The notes: generated by a model from the letters alone, not told the origin. A DNA stretch of 64,000 nt from Pieris napi (GCF_905475465.1 NC_062248.1:2728001-2792000); one strand, 5' to 3'; counted from the stretch's first letter, positions 46,801-59,944 are shown. Made by a program: numbers and translations.

Positions 46801-49800
46801 GATCATTTATTCATATAGGTAACACAATGTACACTTATGAACGTCAAAAGAGAAATATACATTAAATGCTTCTAATTTTACATTTACTGCCAGTTCTCAA
46901 ATCAAGGGCGTAGAACGGAAGAGAAGTACTGGCAATAAACTCTCCGCCACTCTTTTTAATCGCCAAGTTTTTTGTAGGACACAACGTTTGTAAGGAGCTG
47001 CAGCTATTACACCACAGTGACGCCTGTTAATTTATTTATCAATATAATGCAATCAATTCAAATGCGTTCTTCTCCAAACAGTTCGCCTGAACCTTTATAA
47101 TTAGGCGTTGTCAATAATAGTTGCTTCTGATTGCACAGAAACACCAACCTTATTAAAACAAGATACATTTTAAGCAAGTAGCGTTCCAAGCCGAAATCAT
47201 CACGACAACTTTTTATTTTACTCAATTTAGTGCAAGAATAGCGTTGTCTAACCAGAAACAATTATTTCATTGAGTGAAACACTACGGTCACTTGCTCGAA
47301 CTATAATATACTCACTCATAAACATATCAAAGTCCGTCCTAACGAACGCGATGCAGATAGAACCGACCAATTTGCTAACTATCGATATCAGGCATAGAAC
47401 ACTGTCGTGAAAACCCCATCGTTTGCTGAAAACACTTATCGAGAAAAGTGCACCTGGAAGAGATAAATTATTATGAGATTTTTATTTACGAGTGTTACCT
47501 TAACAGATGAACGTCTCACGTTTTTAAACAGCATTGAGAGGGGTTTAAATAAATACCTAAAATTGAATCCTATTGACAAACAAGATGGCGGACGTTTATG
47601 ATCTGAATATATGTTAAATGATTACTTGTTCTGATGGATGTGGTTTTAAATAAATCTAAGTGGAAGACAAGCTGCTGGCACCTGGAAACAGCCACAAATA
47701 AAACCTAATTATAATCCGCTGCACGTGCAAAAGTAGCTGCCATCGGTAAATCTACTGTATTTACGGTCTTAATTATTAAGAAAACGATTTATTTTAAATA
47801 AGGAATCATTGTTGTCTTCAGATCCTTTAACTTTTCTCACCGAGCACTATCTACATATTATGTTAGCCGAGGGCCATGATAGGAATTACGGTGGACAGTT
47901 TAAAATATTAAGAGATTGATAGAGGATCAGCGAAGAGGTTAAACGACAGAAGGAATGTTTTCCTTCTGAGTTTAAAAAAATCTTATAAGTTTTAAGATTT
48001 TTTTAAAACTCAGAAAGACATGTCATAGGCAAACAACAATCTTGGAACAAGGATTGCTTTGGAACAGAACATTGCAATTTAGTACAATTTCATAAGGCGT
48101 TTACGGTTCAAATGATGAATTAGTGTAGGTTCTGTTTAGTTCCAATCAATAAACCGCTGTTCTAAAATCGTGTGACACAATCTTACCTAGCGAATGTGTG
48201 ATGACGCTATAAGTGGAGTAGAAACTGAATTTTAAAGCATCCCATTTGAGCCGATATCTCACAAACATGTAGGTGATTATTGTCTCGCCTGCCAATAGAA
48301 AAAAAACTGTGGTTACTGCGCGTAAAGTTGAAATTCCATTGCATTGTTTCTGAATAAAAATCCATTGAATTCAGTTTGCCAGCGAACATTGAATGTTTAA
48401 TGAAATTCACATCGTAGATGTATCTAATGTTATAGCTTTACGCAACCTAAAATTTTATGCCCCGTTGGTTTTTGGCAAATACACCATACAATAAAAGTTT
48501 TATGTATTTTTAGTTCAGACATTGACAGATTCGCGAATTCTTGCAAGGTGTTTCAGTTATAAATTTTATTAGATTATAGGTATTTAGCTGGAAGTTGACT
48601 AGACAGAGCTAACGACAGAGAAGGATGGAATTCCTTTGGCTTTTACCCGAATGGGGTCCATGCATTATATTATAAAAATAACAATTATTATAGTATTGTC
48701 TTTGATTGACATAACTTTTACTCATTTAAATAAAACACTATTTTGACCGGATTGAAGTTATGTATTATTATAAATTTACAACTATTTAACATAATTTTAA
48801 ATTTATCCGACGTTTCGCGTGCTTTACAGCGTGCGTTGTAGTCACCGTGACCACCGTGTTAAATAGTTGTAAATTTATAATAATACGTAACTTCAATCCG
48901 GTCAAAATAGTGTTTTATTTAAACAATTATTATATTAAAATAAAATAAATAAATTAATAATCAAACAATAAATAAATTAAACAAATAATAATTACAAAAT
49001 AGAATTTATAATTAGAAATCAAATAATTCTGAATACAAGCTTAACAACTGTTATTGATTATTATAGTCTAATAAGTACCAAATTGTATAGTTAAATATGT
49101 ACTATGCATGGAATTAAAAAAAGCTTTATTATTATTATTATAGGTATTTAGGTTAAGTTGTAATAATTTATCTCAAAAATATTTGAATTTCGAAGTACTC
49201 ACCATGGTTAGGCCCGTAGACAATAGCTACAATAGACAATGTTATGATAACCTTTTTTCTGAGATTTCCTTCCCGTTTCTTAAAAGCAACTTGAGCTGTC
49301 TCCTTCACTAACTTAAATACATTTGTGAGTTTGAATGGTTCTTCCTGAAACGGTAAAATTATAATCAAATTCATCAATCAAATAAATTTCTTAGAGCAGT
49401 GTACAAATACAATTAGATCTTATAATTGCATATAAAAGAAAAAATAATTCTGATATTTTTTCCCACCACATAGCGGAAAATTATGGTCAAGATAACATCT
49501 GAGTATCTATATTAAAATTATTTTTGGATATTGTCAATCAATATAGACAAGAAATATTCTAATTTGTGTAATTGAATCTTAAATTGTTTCATTTCCACGT
49601 TAAAAGACTATCAACTTGTACGAGACTGAACACGATTTGATATTTCATGAGACATTTCTGTTAACATGCGATTAAAGTCCAAAAAGAAATAAATTATAAA
49701 TGAATTTATGCCATATAAGAGATTAAATATTTTCTGGTTACAGCAATCAGTAATGGAACGTATTCGACCCCGATACAACCCCGATACTCGCAAAAAAGCA

Positions 49801-51810
49801 TATCCGATGTTACGTTCTTATACAATTTGTTAAATGGTCAAGTACAGAACAGTCAGAAGAACTCTTACAGAATATTAATATTGTCGTCAGTTATTCATTA
49901 CCAAGAATCTTCTAAATTCCCATTGTAAAAACTAACCTAGGAGTTCACTGGACCTATCGAAGGTCCAGCGAGTGAGATCACTTTACAAGTAATTATCTAA
50001 ATTTTGTAGATATATTTTTTCTTTTCTTAATAGAAGTATAATATTTTTATTACTTTTTGTAAAATTTATGTTCACCATATTTGTAATGTATTTAAGAATA
50101 TATAGATTGTAACTTATACTGTAGAAAATGTATTTATATGATGTGGTGTACTTTAAAAAATTAATAATTAAAGCAATTTATAAATTATGGTAAAAAGTAA
50201 AACAGTCTTTAGTCTGTGTTATTTAGATGAATAACTCACAAATACAGTTATTTTGGGACTAGTTCGATATTTGAACTTGACACGTGGTAAAAGTATATGA
50301 AACATTCTTTTTAATTTGGTGGCCATATACCAAACACAGATAACAAATTAACCACAGCCATGAATTAAAAAAAATATATATATTATTCCTATTTCTTTTT
50401 TACAACGAAATGCTCCCAAATTGCCAGTTGAACGTTGCATTTCGATAACAATTTATTTAATATTTGATGTTGACATTATATTATATTTAATACTTAAAGA
50501 CTCTAATCATAATTCCGGAGTTTGTTTAAAGATTTTGTGATTAAAATCTGAATTGTTTTGCCGCATTTCATAAATTTACATAATGTTTATCGTGTTGAAA
50601 ATTATGAGCGTTGGGATTAATTAATTATTAATAATATATTTTAATAGTAATTGACTTTTTAATATCTAATTAGCGAGCAAGAAAATGCTACCTTAAGGGT
50701 ACACTGCCACAGGGACGAAACTGTTTAAATTTACGTCTAATTTACTGCGGTCTATTTGTTTTTTTTTATTATTAGGCTTAGATTATAATAAAAATTTGTA
50801 CGAATATTAATTGCTATAAATATTAATGACTTACTGCATTTGTTTCAGTAGTTACGGAAGTCTTGGGTTCGATTCCAGTCGATAGTTTCAGTTTAAAAAA
50901 AAAATCATTATACGAACTCGTACATAAAATGAATCAACATTTTTAAGCCTTGTTTTAGGTAACAAATAATTGACTACATTCAGTTAGACTAAATTGTAAG
51001 ATAATATATCATACATACCTTTTCAACAATCTTCTTTGTATTAGACTCCAAGTAGCAGTATCCATAAATAAAAGTTATGAAATAGATACATGCGGATATT
51101 GTGAAGATACCATAATATCCCCATAAATTCAATAAGAGACCACTCAAGGCTGTTCCTATTGGAATTCCAGCTGTCAAACAGAGATTGACCAGACCGACAC
51201 GAAATGTTCTAGATTCAGCAGTCGTTATATCACTAATGTAACTGAATACACCCAGATAAACCATCACCCATCCACCAGTAATAGCAGGAAAGAATGCTTC
51301 CAGAAACATTGTCACTTCAACAGGAATCTCGTAGAAGAAGAACGTACTAGTTATATTGCTGATACAAACTAGAAACTCGCCAAATAGCGGTAAGAGAATA
51401 CATAGCTTTCTATTCCCCGTTTTGTCACTCCAAGCCCCCATAAAGATGACTAGGATGGTGGGCAGTGCAGTTTGTATCACGCTCTTCCATGCTTCAATAG
51501 AAGATATCACTTTTTGGACGTCTGCTTCGTAACTGCTTAAATTGTCTTTTTTCACTAGAAGGGCATCACATATTTCGTCACCAAACGCCTGTTTTACCCG
51601 ACACACTTTGTCTAGATTTAGATTTTGTACTGCCAGCCTTGCCAGCATAGAAGGTATCACTAGGCCTGCGACGATAGGTTCAACTGTTACGCTGGATTTG
51701 ATGTGGCGCAGTTTTTCAATGAATGTTCTCTTTTTAAATTCATTTTGTATAACTTTCTTTTCGTCTAGTGGTTGCTCTTCGGGATTATTTTGTGATTCTG
51801 TAGAAGTCAT
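43862..51810 (-). CDS. SLC46-type MFS transporter, gene D (7 coding exons, 498 aa)
   Basis: Complete gene. Exons (minus strand): 51019-51810, 49203-49344, 48187-48288, 47316-47453, 46421-46504, 44865-45021 and 43862-43943; 1497 nt, 499 codons with TGA stop. Intron phases are 0,1,1,1,1,2, as in B and C. Residues: T-V-E-P at 42-45, Cys70 and Cys81, sequon N90-L-S, MFS motif A GAWSDKTGNRK (125-135). Exon 5 has P-L-V-E-I-L-N, like gene B, and T-S-L-R-S, like gene C. In exon 6 the P-G-A-V block is Y-T-G-A-V, losing the Pro found in B and C. Exon 7 gives only 27 residues: the end of TM12 and a basic tail (K-H-R-R-E-T-R-T-K-R-R-E), the shortest of the array. Acceptor of exon 7 is strong (ttttcccgcag). 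Kozak context is aaacaATG. By exon 1 it is closest to gene C. Confidence 0.92.
44376..44743. repeat. 368-bp MITE with ~46-bp terminal inverted repeats in gene D intron 6
   Basis: Ends TAAGCTTAGGTTTCCTAG and its complement; the TIR continues aaaagcggtgccgtta and acggccgt. The interior has two further acggccgt palindromes (about 44415-44460 and 44580-44590). No ORF. Confidence 0.75.
45609..45952 (+). mobile_element. Helitron-like element, family H1, in gene D intron 5
   Basis: Begins TCTAATATATAAAATTCTCG and ends gtttgccgggtcagctag, flanked by A and T. Confidence 0.6.
45960..46221. repeat. Palindromic element with ~83-bp arms
   Basis: Left arm 45960-46042 and right arm about 46138-46221 are nearly exact complements (tttcgcgtgctttacagcg, ggtcacggtgactgaagac, aaaggtgttgaat), with a spacer of about 95 bp. 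The arms contain the core found in the centre of 13798-13977 and 48724-48923. Confidence 0.75.
46800..46975 (-). repeat. LINE 3' UTR copy in gene D intron 4
   Basis: Minus-strand copy of the 42780-42985 tail (complement of gtgttacctatatgaataaa; gccactctttttaatcgcc). Confidence 0.65.
48724..48923. repeat. MITE-like palindromic element in gene D intron 2
   Basis: Ends atttaaataaaacact and its complement; inner arms accggattgaagttatg and tataaatttacaactattt; centre gtcaccgtgaccaccg. Same family as 13798-13977. Confidence 0.7.
50665..50730. repeat. Short dispersed repeat fragment in gene D intron 1
   Basis: gcgagcaagaaaatgctacc, then aagggtacactgccacaggg: a small remnant of the 16315-16450 family. 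Confidence 0.45.
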
Positions 51811-52300
51811 TGTTTACGAATGACAGCTACGTTTGAACTCAATCTATTGGTGTCGAACGTTTATTTACTTGTACGTGTTTAATTTTTTTATATATGTAGC
51901 GATGTTAGAGACCGATAACGAAATGTAATTGATATACGGTGTTCATTTTTAATGGTTATAATTATATAAATAGAACAAATTAAATATTATTTAAATTGTA
52001 AAGTACCAAGTAAATCATGCTGCGACTTCATTAATATGAATGATGTTATCTTTAAATGTAATGTAACTCCAATACGTTTAATTATGATAATTTTAAAATT
52101 AACTTGACACCACGCAAATAACGTCATGTGTTGATTGCCTTATAGCCTCTTTTCATAGATGAAGAAAAAAAATATGTCTTGAAGGGCTGGCAATGCACTA
52201 GCAAGCCCGGCGTAGCAGGTTCGTAACAGGTTATTATAAGTAAACCCATCATTTGCCTTCCAAAAATATATACAGTTGCATACTATAGTTTTTTATATAG
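51811..52300. promoter_or_regulatory. Upstream region of gene D
   Basis: GATA-type cores at about 51913 (cgataacg), 52047 (gttatct) and 52085 (tgataat). No TATA box placed well was seen. Confidence 0.2.
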
Positions 52301-52567
52301 TCAGTGGCGCTACAACCTTTTTAGGCCCCAGATTTTTAGTATCTGTTTCATGATCATTTGTTAATCTAATAGGCAAGTAGGTAATCAGCATGATGCACGC
52401 CGTCGACTTTTTGGGTCTAAGGCAAGTCGGTTTTCTCACGATGTTTTCCTACACCGTTCGAGCGAATGTTAAATGCAAGAAAGAAAGCCCATTGGTGCAC
52501 ATCCGAGGATCGAACCTACGACCTCAGGGATGAGAGTTGCACGCTGAAGCCACTGCCAACACAACTG
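52301..52567 (-). repeat. SINE family A, near full length
   Basis: Runs from tail tcagtggcgctacaaccttt to the head; the last bases of the head are slightly rearranged (gccactgccaacacaactg). Confidence 0.8.
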
Positions 52568-53042
52568 TTTTTTTATTGGATAAATTACTTAAATGAGGTG
52601 AATAATGATTTTATATCGACAAAAAAAATCAACGTACATATATCAAAAACACACTGTGATTACTTTATCGTATTTAACAGTACTAATAACTATTTGTTTA
52701 GAATGTTTGTAAAGCTTCTTTATCGACCCTGAGCTAATAGAGATATCAACAAAAGTATTACATTACGTTGAGAAAGAACAATTTACGATGATTTGAGCTT
52801 TTTAAATGGTATCCGTCAATCTTGTATAATTGGTGCTTAAAGTGGAATATCATCGTTGCGTCTGTTTAATTAATATTTTTTCTGCTATCTTAACTAATAA
52901 AATAAACAAAAGCCTTTTGATATTGAGGCTTAAAGAATTTCGGGGTTTCATTTTTAATAAAATATGAAAAAAACAAATAGCAACTTCCATAATTGTTTAA
53001 TTTCTATAATATTCTGTATAAACAAATTATCTTTATATTATA
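52568..53042. other. Non-coding, no feature seen
   Basis: AT-rich. An open frame crossing from the SINE is accidental. Confidence 0.5.
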
Positions 53043-53343
53043 CTAGCTGATCCGGCAAACGTCGTTTTGCCATGTTTATCATTTATAATAAAAAATAGGG
53101 GTTGATCGTAGATGGGGTGAAAATAAGGGGTTGTATGTATTTTTTAATGCTGTATCATAAAAAAATATTTTTTTTTATCTAAAAATAAAAAAAAAAAATT
53201 AGAGGTGGACTACCCTCAACATTTAGGGGGACGAAAAATAGATGTTGTCCGATTCTCAGTTATACCCAATATGCACACAAAATTTCATGAGAAAGGAGGA
53301 GTTTAACCACAAACACCGCGACACGATAATTTTACATATTAGA
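53043..53343 (-). mobile_element. Helitron-like element, family H1
   Basis: CTAG end at 53043-53046 preceded by A-side flank; 5' TC end at 53342-53343. Internally deleted in the cgagccgtttcgg block. Confidence 0.55.
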
Positions 53344-53834
53344 TATCTTGTCTTACTAAGTGATATTTCTGTTGTTGATTTGTGTGTCTATATCTATTTT
53401 CTTAAGTATTATTATTTTTTATTAAAGTGTTTACACAAAACTACTAGTTTAGATTATTTTTCGTTTAGTGTATTTTAATTAAATACACTAACATATTAAT
53501 TACTTTTTGTATACTTAAAGTGGCTGAGTATTTTTTTCTACTGTAAAATATACTGGAAGCGGACTCAGGTCTAACTGAAAATAAGTGCAGACACATCCTA
53601 AGGGTTTTCTGCTAAGGCTTTTGTTTCACTTATAAACATTCAAATTTGGAATTGACAGTCTTGCCAGCATGGAAAACAATAAGATTAACAGCAACAGCTT
53701 CTTAGTTATCCTAGATTTATGCCAATTATAAAATAATGCAGCTTCTTAATTATCTGTCAAACGCTGAGTTAGTGTTAATTATCAGCGAATAATTTCCATT
53801 TTCCAGCATCAAATAAAACTGTTGTTACTTTAAA

Positions 53835-53980
53835 CTGAAGTATTTCCGAACCAATTCGACTTAGGGTCTTTTAAGAAAGGAGCGTACCAGTTCTTAAAAG
53901 GCCGGCAACGCACTTGCGAGCCTTCTGTGTGAGTGTCCATGGGCGGCGGCATCAATTAACATCAGTTGAGCCTCCCGCAA
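53835..53980 (+). repeat. Non-LTR retrotransposon 3' end (ggcggcggcatc family)
   Basis: Plus-strand copy of the 3890-4083 family: ccgaaccaattcgacttagg, aggccggcaacgcacttgcg, gtgtccatgggcggcgg. Confidence 0.65.
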
Positions 53981-54301
53981 AAAAACTAACAATGCATTTA
54001 GCAACTGAAAACTGCTTTGTCGAATATTTAATAATTTCGGACACCCGTTACATACAAAATCTACTATTTGGCAAGTGCTTAAGAAAATTTAGTTACTGCA
54101 CTTAAACGAGTTCAGTGCACTGATACAACAATTAATCACCGAAGTCCTTTAGATAACAAAGTGCGTACATGACTCAGTCATAATGTATGTAACCAAATTC
54201 ATCAATCAGTCTTAAGTGTTAATTTAAATTTTCAGAGAACACGAATTATAAAAAATTTTACAAAATTACGAGTTCATCACAGTTTAACCCTAAGCTGGTA
54301 T

Positions 54302-54535
54302 ATGCCAAGAAAATTATTGCAGGCGTTAAAATTCTATGTATTGTTGCTATATAATAGTAATAATAATATTAGTTCTCTTTTAAAGAACAGCGACATTCAC
54401 AATAGGAATACAAGATATAAGGGAAAACTTTTCCAGCCGTCTTACAGGTTGCAGAAAATAAATACTTCATTTATGGGCCTAAGTATACGCTGCAGACAGA
54501 TTCAAAACACATATCAAAAAAAACCTTAATGTGTA
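54302..54535 (+). pseudogene. LINE reverse transcriptase C-terminal remnant
   Basis: An open frame of 75 codons contains S-D-I-H-N-R-N-T-R-Y and S-Y-R-L-Q-K-I-N-T-S-F-M-G-L-S-I, the N-T-R-x-K...S-F segment that lies just before the F-Y-N-K-L-P block in insect LINE polyproteins. It ends abruptly after it. Confidence 0.6.
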
Positions 54536-56324
54536 ATGGTCCAAGATCCCAGGGCCGCCAGACGTCACGTATTTTCTGACGGATGAAATATGGACGATTG
54601 GGTAGTGTTAGTATGTACTATGATCGTATGCCTACCTGCTAGCTTGGTCAAACGGCCAATTTCCAGGTATCAGGTAATCAAGGTACACAAAAACATTACT
54701 TACTTCACGTAAATTCTCATGGCTGATTTTTATATGTATATGTTTTCGAGTGTATAGTTAAAAATAAATTGTCAATACTCCCAGACACTTTCCGTCGGCC
54801 ATATTGCTTAACAGACGCTTTAAGGGTCTCAAAATAATTAGTCAACTTCACGTAAATTCTGACGCTCCATTTTTATATATGTTCATCCGACAACTATTTT
54901 AAAAGCTTTGACAAGAAGACAGACCGATCCAAGGGGCCAATCATCCCCTAAACTAAATTTTAATATCTCTATGAGTGAGAGAGCATTATCTACGCGCATG
55001 AGACTGAGTGAGACCGACTGCGCTGTTAAAGCCATGAAAATTACTTGAACAGATATTTTATAATTTTTAGAACTTTTGTTGACAAGTAAATTATAGCAAC
55101 AAAAATAAGAAAAAAATTGACACATAAATATTTAGCGTTAATAATTTAACATTATTTAATATTTAGTATATTATTCAATTATAAATTAATATAAATAATA
55201 ATTATTATTTATTATATTATTAATTCAATCGAATAACTAGGTATGTTTCATAACCTTTTAACTAAGTAACAATAGGTCTTTGTGAATAAGCATTGCTAAA
55301 TTTCTTTGAAAAAATAATTAAAACTCCTTTATTTGTTTAAAAGGTACTACAAATGTCATTATGGTCTTTCAAAATTCTTGGCATAGTTGCTAACGTCACA
55401 CATATTCTATTTCTTTTTACTTGTAGATTGTCTTATTCGCATCTCGCTCGCGCACGCTCGGCGCCCATACTGATAATTTTGTGTCACGGTGCGCGCGCAT
55501 CGTAAAATTTCACTCTCATAAATTTTTCATAACGCACCTAAAGAAGTATAACTTCAAAAATAGATACATTTATATGACTGAACTAAAATAATTGATTAAA
55601 CTTAATTTGACCCAACACTTAATAGTTTTTAGTAACTAAGTTTAATTATATTGCTTTATATATCAAAACTTACATTAATAATCTATAAATGTAAATTTTG
55701 ATATTTCATGTAAGCAATTATCTCTTTTCATCGCAGCATAAACACAATTTGGCAGGAAGAGATAAAACTTTATTTAAAATAGTGTAATTAGACTGATTTA
55801 ATTTTTCAAGGGTATTTACATTGATATTACATAATATTGTATACGTTTGTACATGTTTAAGAATAAATGAGCCTTTTATTATTATAATAAACGCGGTTCA
55901 TTGAAAATACGCACTTCGCTAAAATAAATGGTTACTATGGCAATAGTCTAATAGTCTATAATGATTTTAGAACGTGTGATTTGAGGTAAGCTAACTACCA
56001 ATCCGATAGTTGTGTAACTACGTTCCGGAGAACTATTACCGCTGCCGGAAACATAACCTTTTTGCTGTGCGTTCGGCTCGCACTGTCCAGCGACAACAAG
56101 CGCCCATTCCTCGGTTACTCTCGCTGCTTAATGGGTTTCTCGACTCTTCACCGGAGAGCGACCTATTTGGGAAGCGTATGGGGGGTAGTATACTGTGATT
56201 TGAGAGTATACTTGGAGGGGATAAGAGGATAGCATTTACTGTCAATTCTGTAAATAACTTAATTGTATTTTATTGTAGCTTTATGTTATGTTTAGTGTAA
56301 GTTTGGCCATACATGGGCTGTAAG

Positions 56325-56359
<35 letters not shown>

Positions 56360-58059
56360 CTTAATAATTAAAATAAAAGGCTTTATTCACTAACCAAATA
56401 CATTAGATACATTTTCATAATTTTAACCATAGGATAACATACATATTTGTTACTATATCTAGGATACCGTTCTATGACGTCTTTCGTCCGATTGAAATCT
56501 CCTAAGAGGATCACATTTTGTTGTTGTGTAATTTAATTTGATAAATTGTATCAAATATTGTCTCTTTGAAAAAACATAAAAAAGTTAAACGCACTAACAA
56601 TACTAAATATTTACCATAATATAACTAAAACAACTATAGCTATAATCACAATTGACTCATACATAGTTTATGTATCGTAACATAGAATATTTAATATCGC
56701 GTTTGCAAATTCGCTCTGTGAACATATAGAAATGTGGGTTGTTTCGAACACAAAAGCACGCGCAACGCCTTTGTTAACGAGGCCCGGTGCCACAAATTCT
56801 TTTGCGGCTAGGGACTGCAAATAACCTTCGTTTTAGTATTTGCCAATAGTTATCTCAAATGGTGTTGTATTGACAATTGACAACTGCTGCCAAATAAATT
56901 TTTTGAAGTGAAGCTTCTTTAGGAGGGTAATTTTTTTACGGATGGAACGCAATAATAGTAATATTAGCGTCACGAAGATGTGCAGCGTTTTTGTTGAAGA
57001 AAAGGGATAGAGCGATTGAGACCGATTGAGAGAGAGTGAGAAGGGTGAATCCCCTTATAGAAATTCTATTTGTAAAATTAAAATTTCGTAAAGAGAATAT
57101 TTTATGCAAAATAATTTATTGAAATTACGAATTCGAAATTAAAATTCAACGTGATTTTATTATCGAAGAAATAAATTTAAAACATTAAATTTAGAATTTG
57201 CATTAATTTTCGACACTTTAAATATTTTAATGACAATTAAATTCATTAAATTCCTAACATATCTTCTTTTTTCTCCCTTTAAGCTTTGGAAATCTAAAGT
57301 TTTAGTTTTCTATAAATATACATATGATTTAAAAATTAGTTTGCCATAGAAGTTTTACTTCTGACATGTGTACTTTGTACGCAGGCACTTTTTAAAAAAA
57401 AAATATTACTCGTTTTAATTCATCTAAAGATATTTCAATAGATGTTTTATTTGGATTTACTCGAACCTTGCTCAAATACCAAGACGGGTTGTCTATCACT
57501 AGTTAATTCCAGTTTTAACCAAGTCTTTTTTATGCCTATAAAACAAACGATATGATAATGAACAAGAATATAAAGTTATAATTTCTCATTTAAAAAAGGT
57601 GAAAAATTACATTTTGCAATCATAAGTCGAATAGCAATATCACGTCCACAGTTAATTAGAAGCAATCCTAATTATATTGAGTGTTTCTCGGAGCATGACA
57701 TAAAAAGTTCAACAAAAAAAAAAAATTGTAGCTCTATATAATTTTCTCTATAAAGTTATGCAGTTCCTAGAATACGAAGGACAAAAATAGTTCTTTTCAG
57801 AAGCTGAAGTCAGTTATAATTAAGTTTTTATATAAATTCATTCGTTAATTAAAAAATCTACTCTACTTGTTATTACTTGAGTTTGGAGTTCAATTAAGTT
57901 ATAATAATAAAATATAACCACTAAGTTTCAAATATTGTCTAAAAAACATTATTCCTTACACTTAAATAACCCTATTTACTCTACCCAAGTCCAAAATGTC
58001 AGGTCCTTTGTTCAAATACTCGTATATATTCACATTGTCTTTGATAAGTAAGACATTTA
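54536..58059. other. 3.5 kb without a recognisable gene
   Basis: AT-rich, with GC-rich islands of dispersed repeat type at about 55430-55560 (gcgcgcgc-containing, then aagaagtataacttc, which recurs near 8740) and about 56030-56250 (open on both strands, no recognised domain). No splice-bordered exon was found. An X-box-like half-degenerate site (ggttactatggcaat) lies near 55930. Confidence 0.45.
56325..56359. repeat. (taaa)n microsatellite
   Basis: About nine tandem taaa units. Confidence 0.9.
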
Positions 58060-58280
58060 TCTTTATATATATAATTCTTCTGTGAGTGTGTATGTCACTG
58101 AACTTCTCTCAAACGACTGGACCGATTTTGATGAAATTTTTTGTGTGTGTTCAAGGGGATCTGGGAATGGCTTAGATTCACAAATCAGCCCGGCATGTGG
58201 CGCTGCAGTCGGTACTTTCATACTTTAATATCCTAATAGCTTGAAATATCATGCAGGACAACGTCTGTGGGGTCCACTAG
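58060..58280 (+). mobile_element. Helitron-like element, third family
   Basis: Starts TCTTTATATATATAATTC after A, has aaacgactggaccgatttt, and ends gtctgtggggtccactag before T. Confidence 0.5.
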
Positions 58281-58359
58281 TATAATCATAAATTGTCTTG
58301 ACAATAGAGCTATGATTATAGCACAGTCATATTTTTGAATAATCCAGTGGTGTTATAAC

Positions 58360-58550
58360 CCTTTACTAAAAACTTGGCGAATAAAAAGAGTGGCGGAGAG
58401 TTTCTTGCCAGTTCTTCTACCCGCTCTATGCCCTTGACTTGCGAACTGGTAGTGAATGTAAATTAAGAATCAATTTAACATCTTTTCTGTTGACGTTCAT
58501 AAGTGTACTTGGTTACCTATAATCTATAAAGGTATTTTGAGTTTGAGTTT
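58360..58550 (+). repeat. LINE 3' UTR copy
   Basis: aaaaagagtggcggagagtt, ttgacttgcgaactgg and ttgacgttcataagtgtact match 42780-42985. Confidence 0.65.
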
Positions 58551-58999
58551 ATCTACGCGTTCAATTTTGTTTATAGACAACGCACAACGCACCATCCGTT
58601 CAAGTTCTAAAGCAGTTCCCTCTTAATGTTTGCTTTTACCTCACAAACACGTGTTATAGAAACAAAAAATAGTACACAACTAGGATTCAAATACCCTGTA
58701 TTTGATCCTACCTCAGGATTTAAATTCGTGCGCTAACACGTTATATATTCAAGTCAATTATCTATTGGCTTCCTTTGTTGGTTTTAAAACACCATAGAAT
58801 AAAAATCGTTGATAACAAACGAGTTTTCAATCAATCTAGGTTTATATGAATAGAGAACAAATTGCTGGTGTTTTTCAAATTGTATCTACTGGCTTTAATC
58901 CTATTTTGTATGGACAATTCGGAGTAGGTCGAGCGAAATGATTACTGTACAGTTTTGATATTCGACTATGTATTTGCGCGTTGTTCCCGCGAGAATGTG

Positions 59000-59345
59000 A
59001 GTGCGTGCTCCTATTTCACCATGCCTCCTGCTGATAGAGGACAAAGCTTTGTTTTTAATTTATTTTATTATTATTTATTTCTTAAGGTGTCATGTGGAAC
59101 ATGGTGTAATGGGTGCAACTCCTTACATTGTGTAAAACAAAAAACTTAGCGATTAATAAGAGTGGCGGAGAGTTTATTGCCAGTTCTTCTCTTCCGTTCT
59201 ACGCTCTTGATTTGAGAACTAGCTAGATTTGAGAGCAGTAAATGTAAAATTAGAAGCATTTAATGTATATTTCTTTTTTGATGTTCATATGTGTACATTG
59301 TCTTACCTATATATACATATAAATGATTTTGATTTGATTTGATAT
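59000..59345 (+). repeat. LINE 3' end, longer copy
   Basis: Begins with ttcaccatgcctcctgctg and gtcatgtggaacatggtg, then the agagtggcggagagttt tail and ttgatgttcatatgtgtac. Same family as the element split at 60935/62041. Confidence 0.65.
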
Positions 59346-59482
59346 TTTTTTCTATGCTTTAGATTCGGGAATGAACGGCGTTACGACCTTTAGATTTTGT
59401 TTTGTTCCACGAATCATCATTAGTCCAGGTGGACATCCATCTCTTTTCCTTCGACTATTTTAAAACCTAAAAGTGCAGGCCT

Positions 59483-59556
59483 GCAGTGTTGGTCTTGCGG
59501 CTTCAGCGTCCGACTCTTCTCCCTGGGGTCGTAGGTTCCGTGCACCAATGGACTTT
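59483..59556 (+). repeat. SINE family A head only
   Basis: tgcagtgttggtcttgcggc through tcgtaggttccgtgcaccaa; body and tail absent. Confidence 0.6.
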
Positions 59557-59944
59557 TGGAAGCTGAATGTTGCTTTGAGTCAAGCTTGTTGGCTTAAAGA
59601 ATTTATAAATTCTGCGAACGTAGATTTTGGTTTCCGGGTAGGCCAAATCATTAAATAAGCACATAATATATCAACTGCTGATAATGGAGTTAAGAATTTA
59701 GAGATAAGTGTTTTGTGAAATAAAAATTGAGGAAGGTTTTATTAGTTTAATATATATATGATGAACAGTTGGGTGAGATTTATACAAGAGGTTTAGGTAT
59801 TCAGTTTAGTAAGTAAAGAGATTTTTTTCTGATTAAGTTAAGAACTTGTTAAAGTTAATTTGATGAAAGTTTAATTCATGCATGTGCTGTGTTAAGTTTA
59901 AATATTTTATCGACAGGTGGTAATATAGTACAATTAAAATAATT

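Noticed and set aside
54883..55125. 80-codon minus-strand open frame
   Set aside because: No recognisable domain, no splice or promoter context, and composition like the surrounding non-coding DNA.
56036..56245. Frames open on both strands in a GC-richer island
   Set aside because: Opposing open frames of similar length point to composition rather than coding; probably a dispersed repeat.
56325..56359. Tandem repeat as a possible CRISPR or satellite array
   Set aside because: It is a simple taaa microsatellite; no spaced direct repeats of CRISPR type were seen anywhere, as expected for an animal genome.
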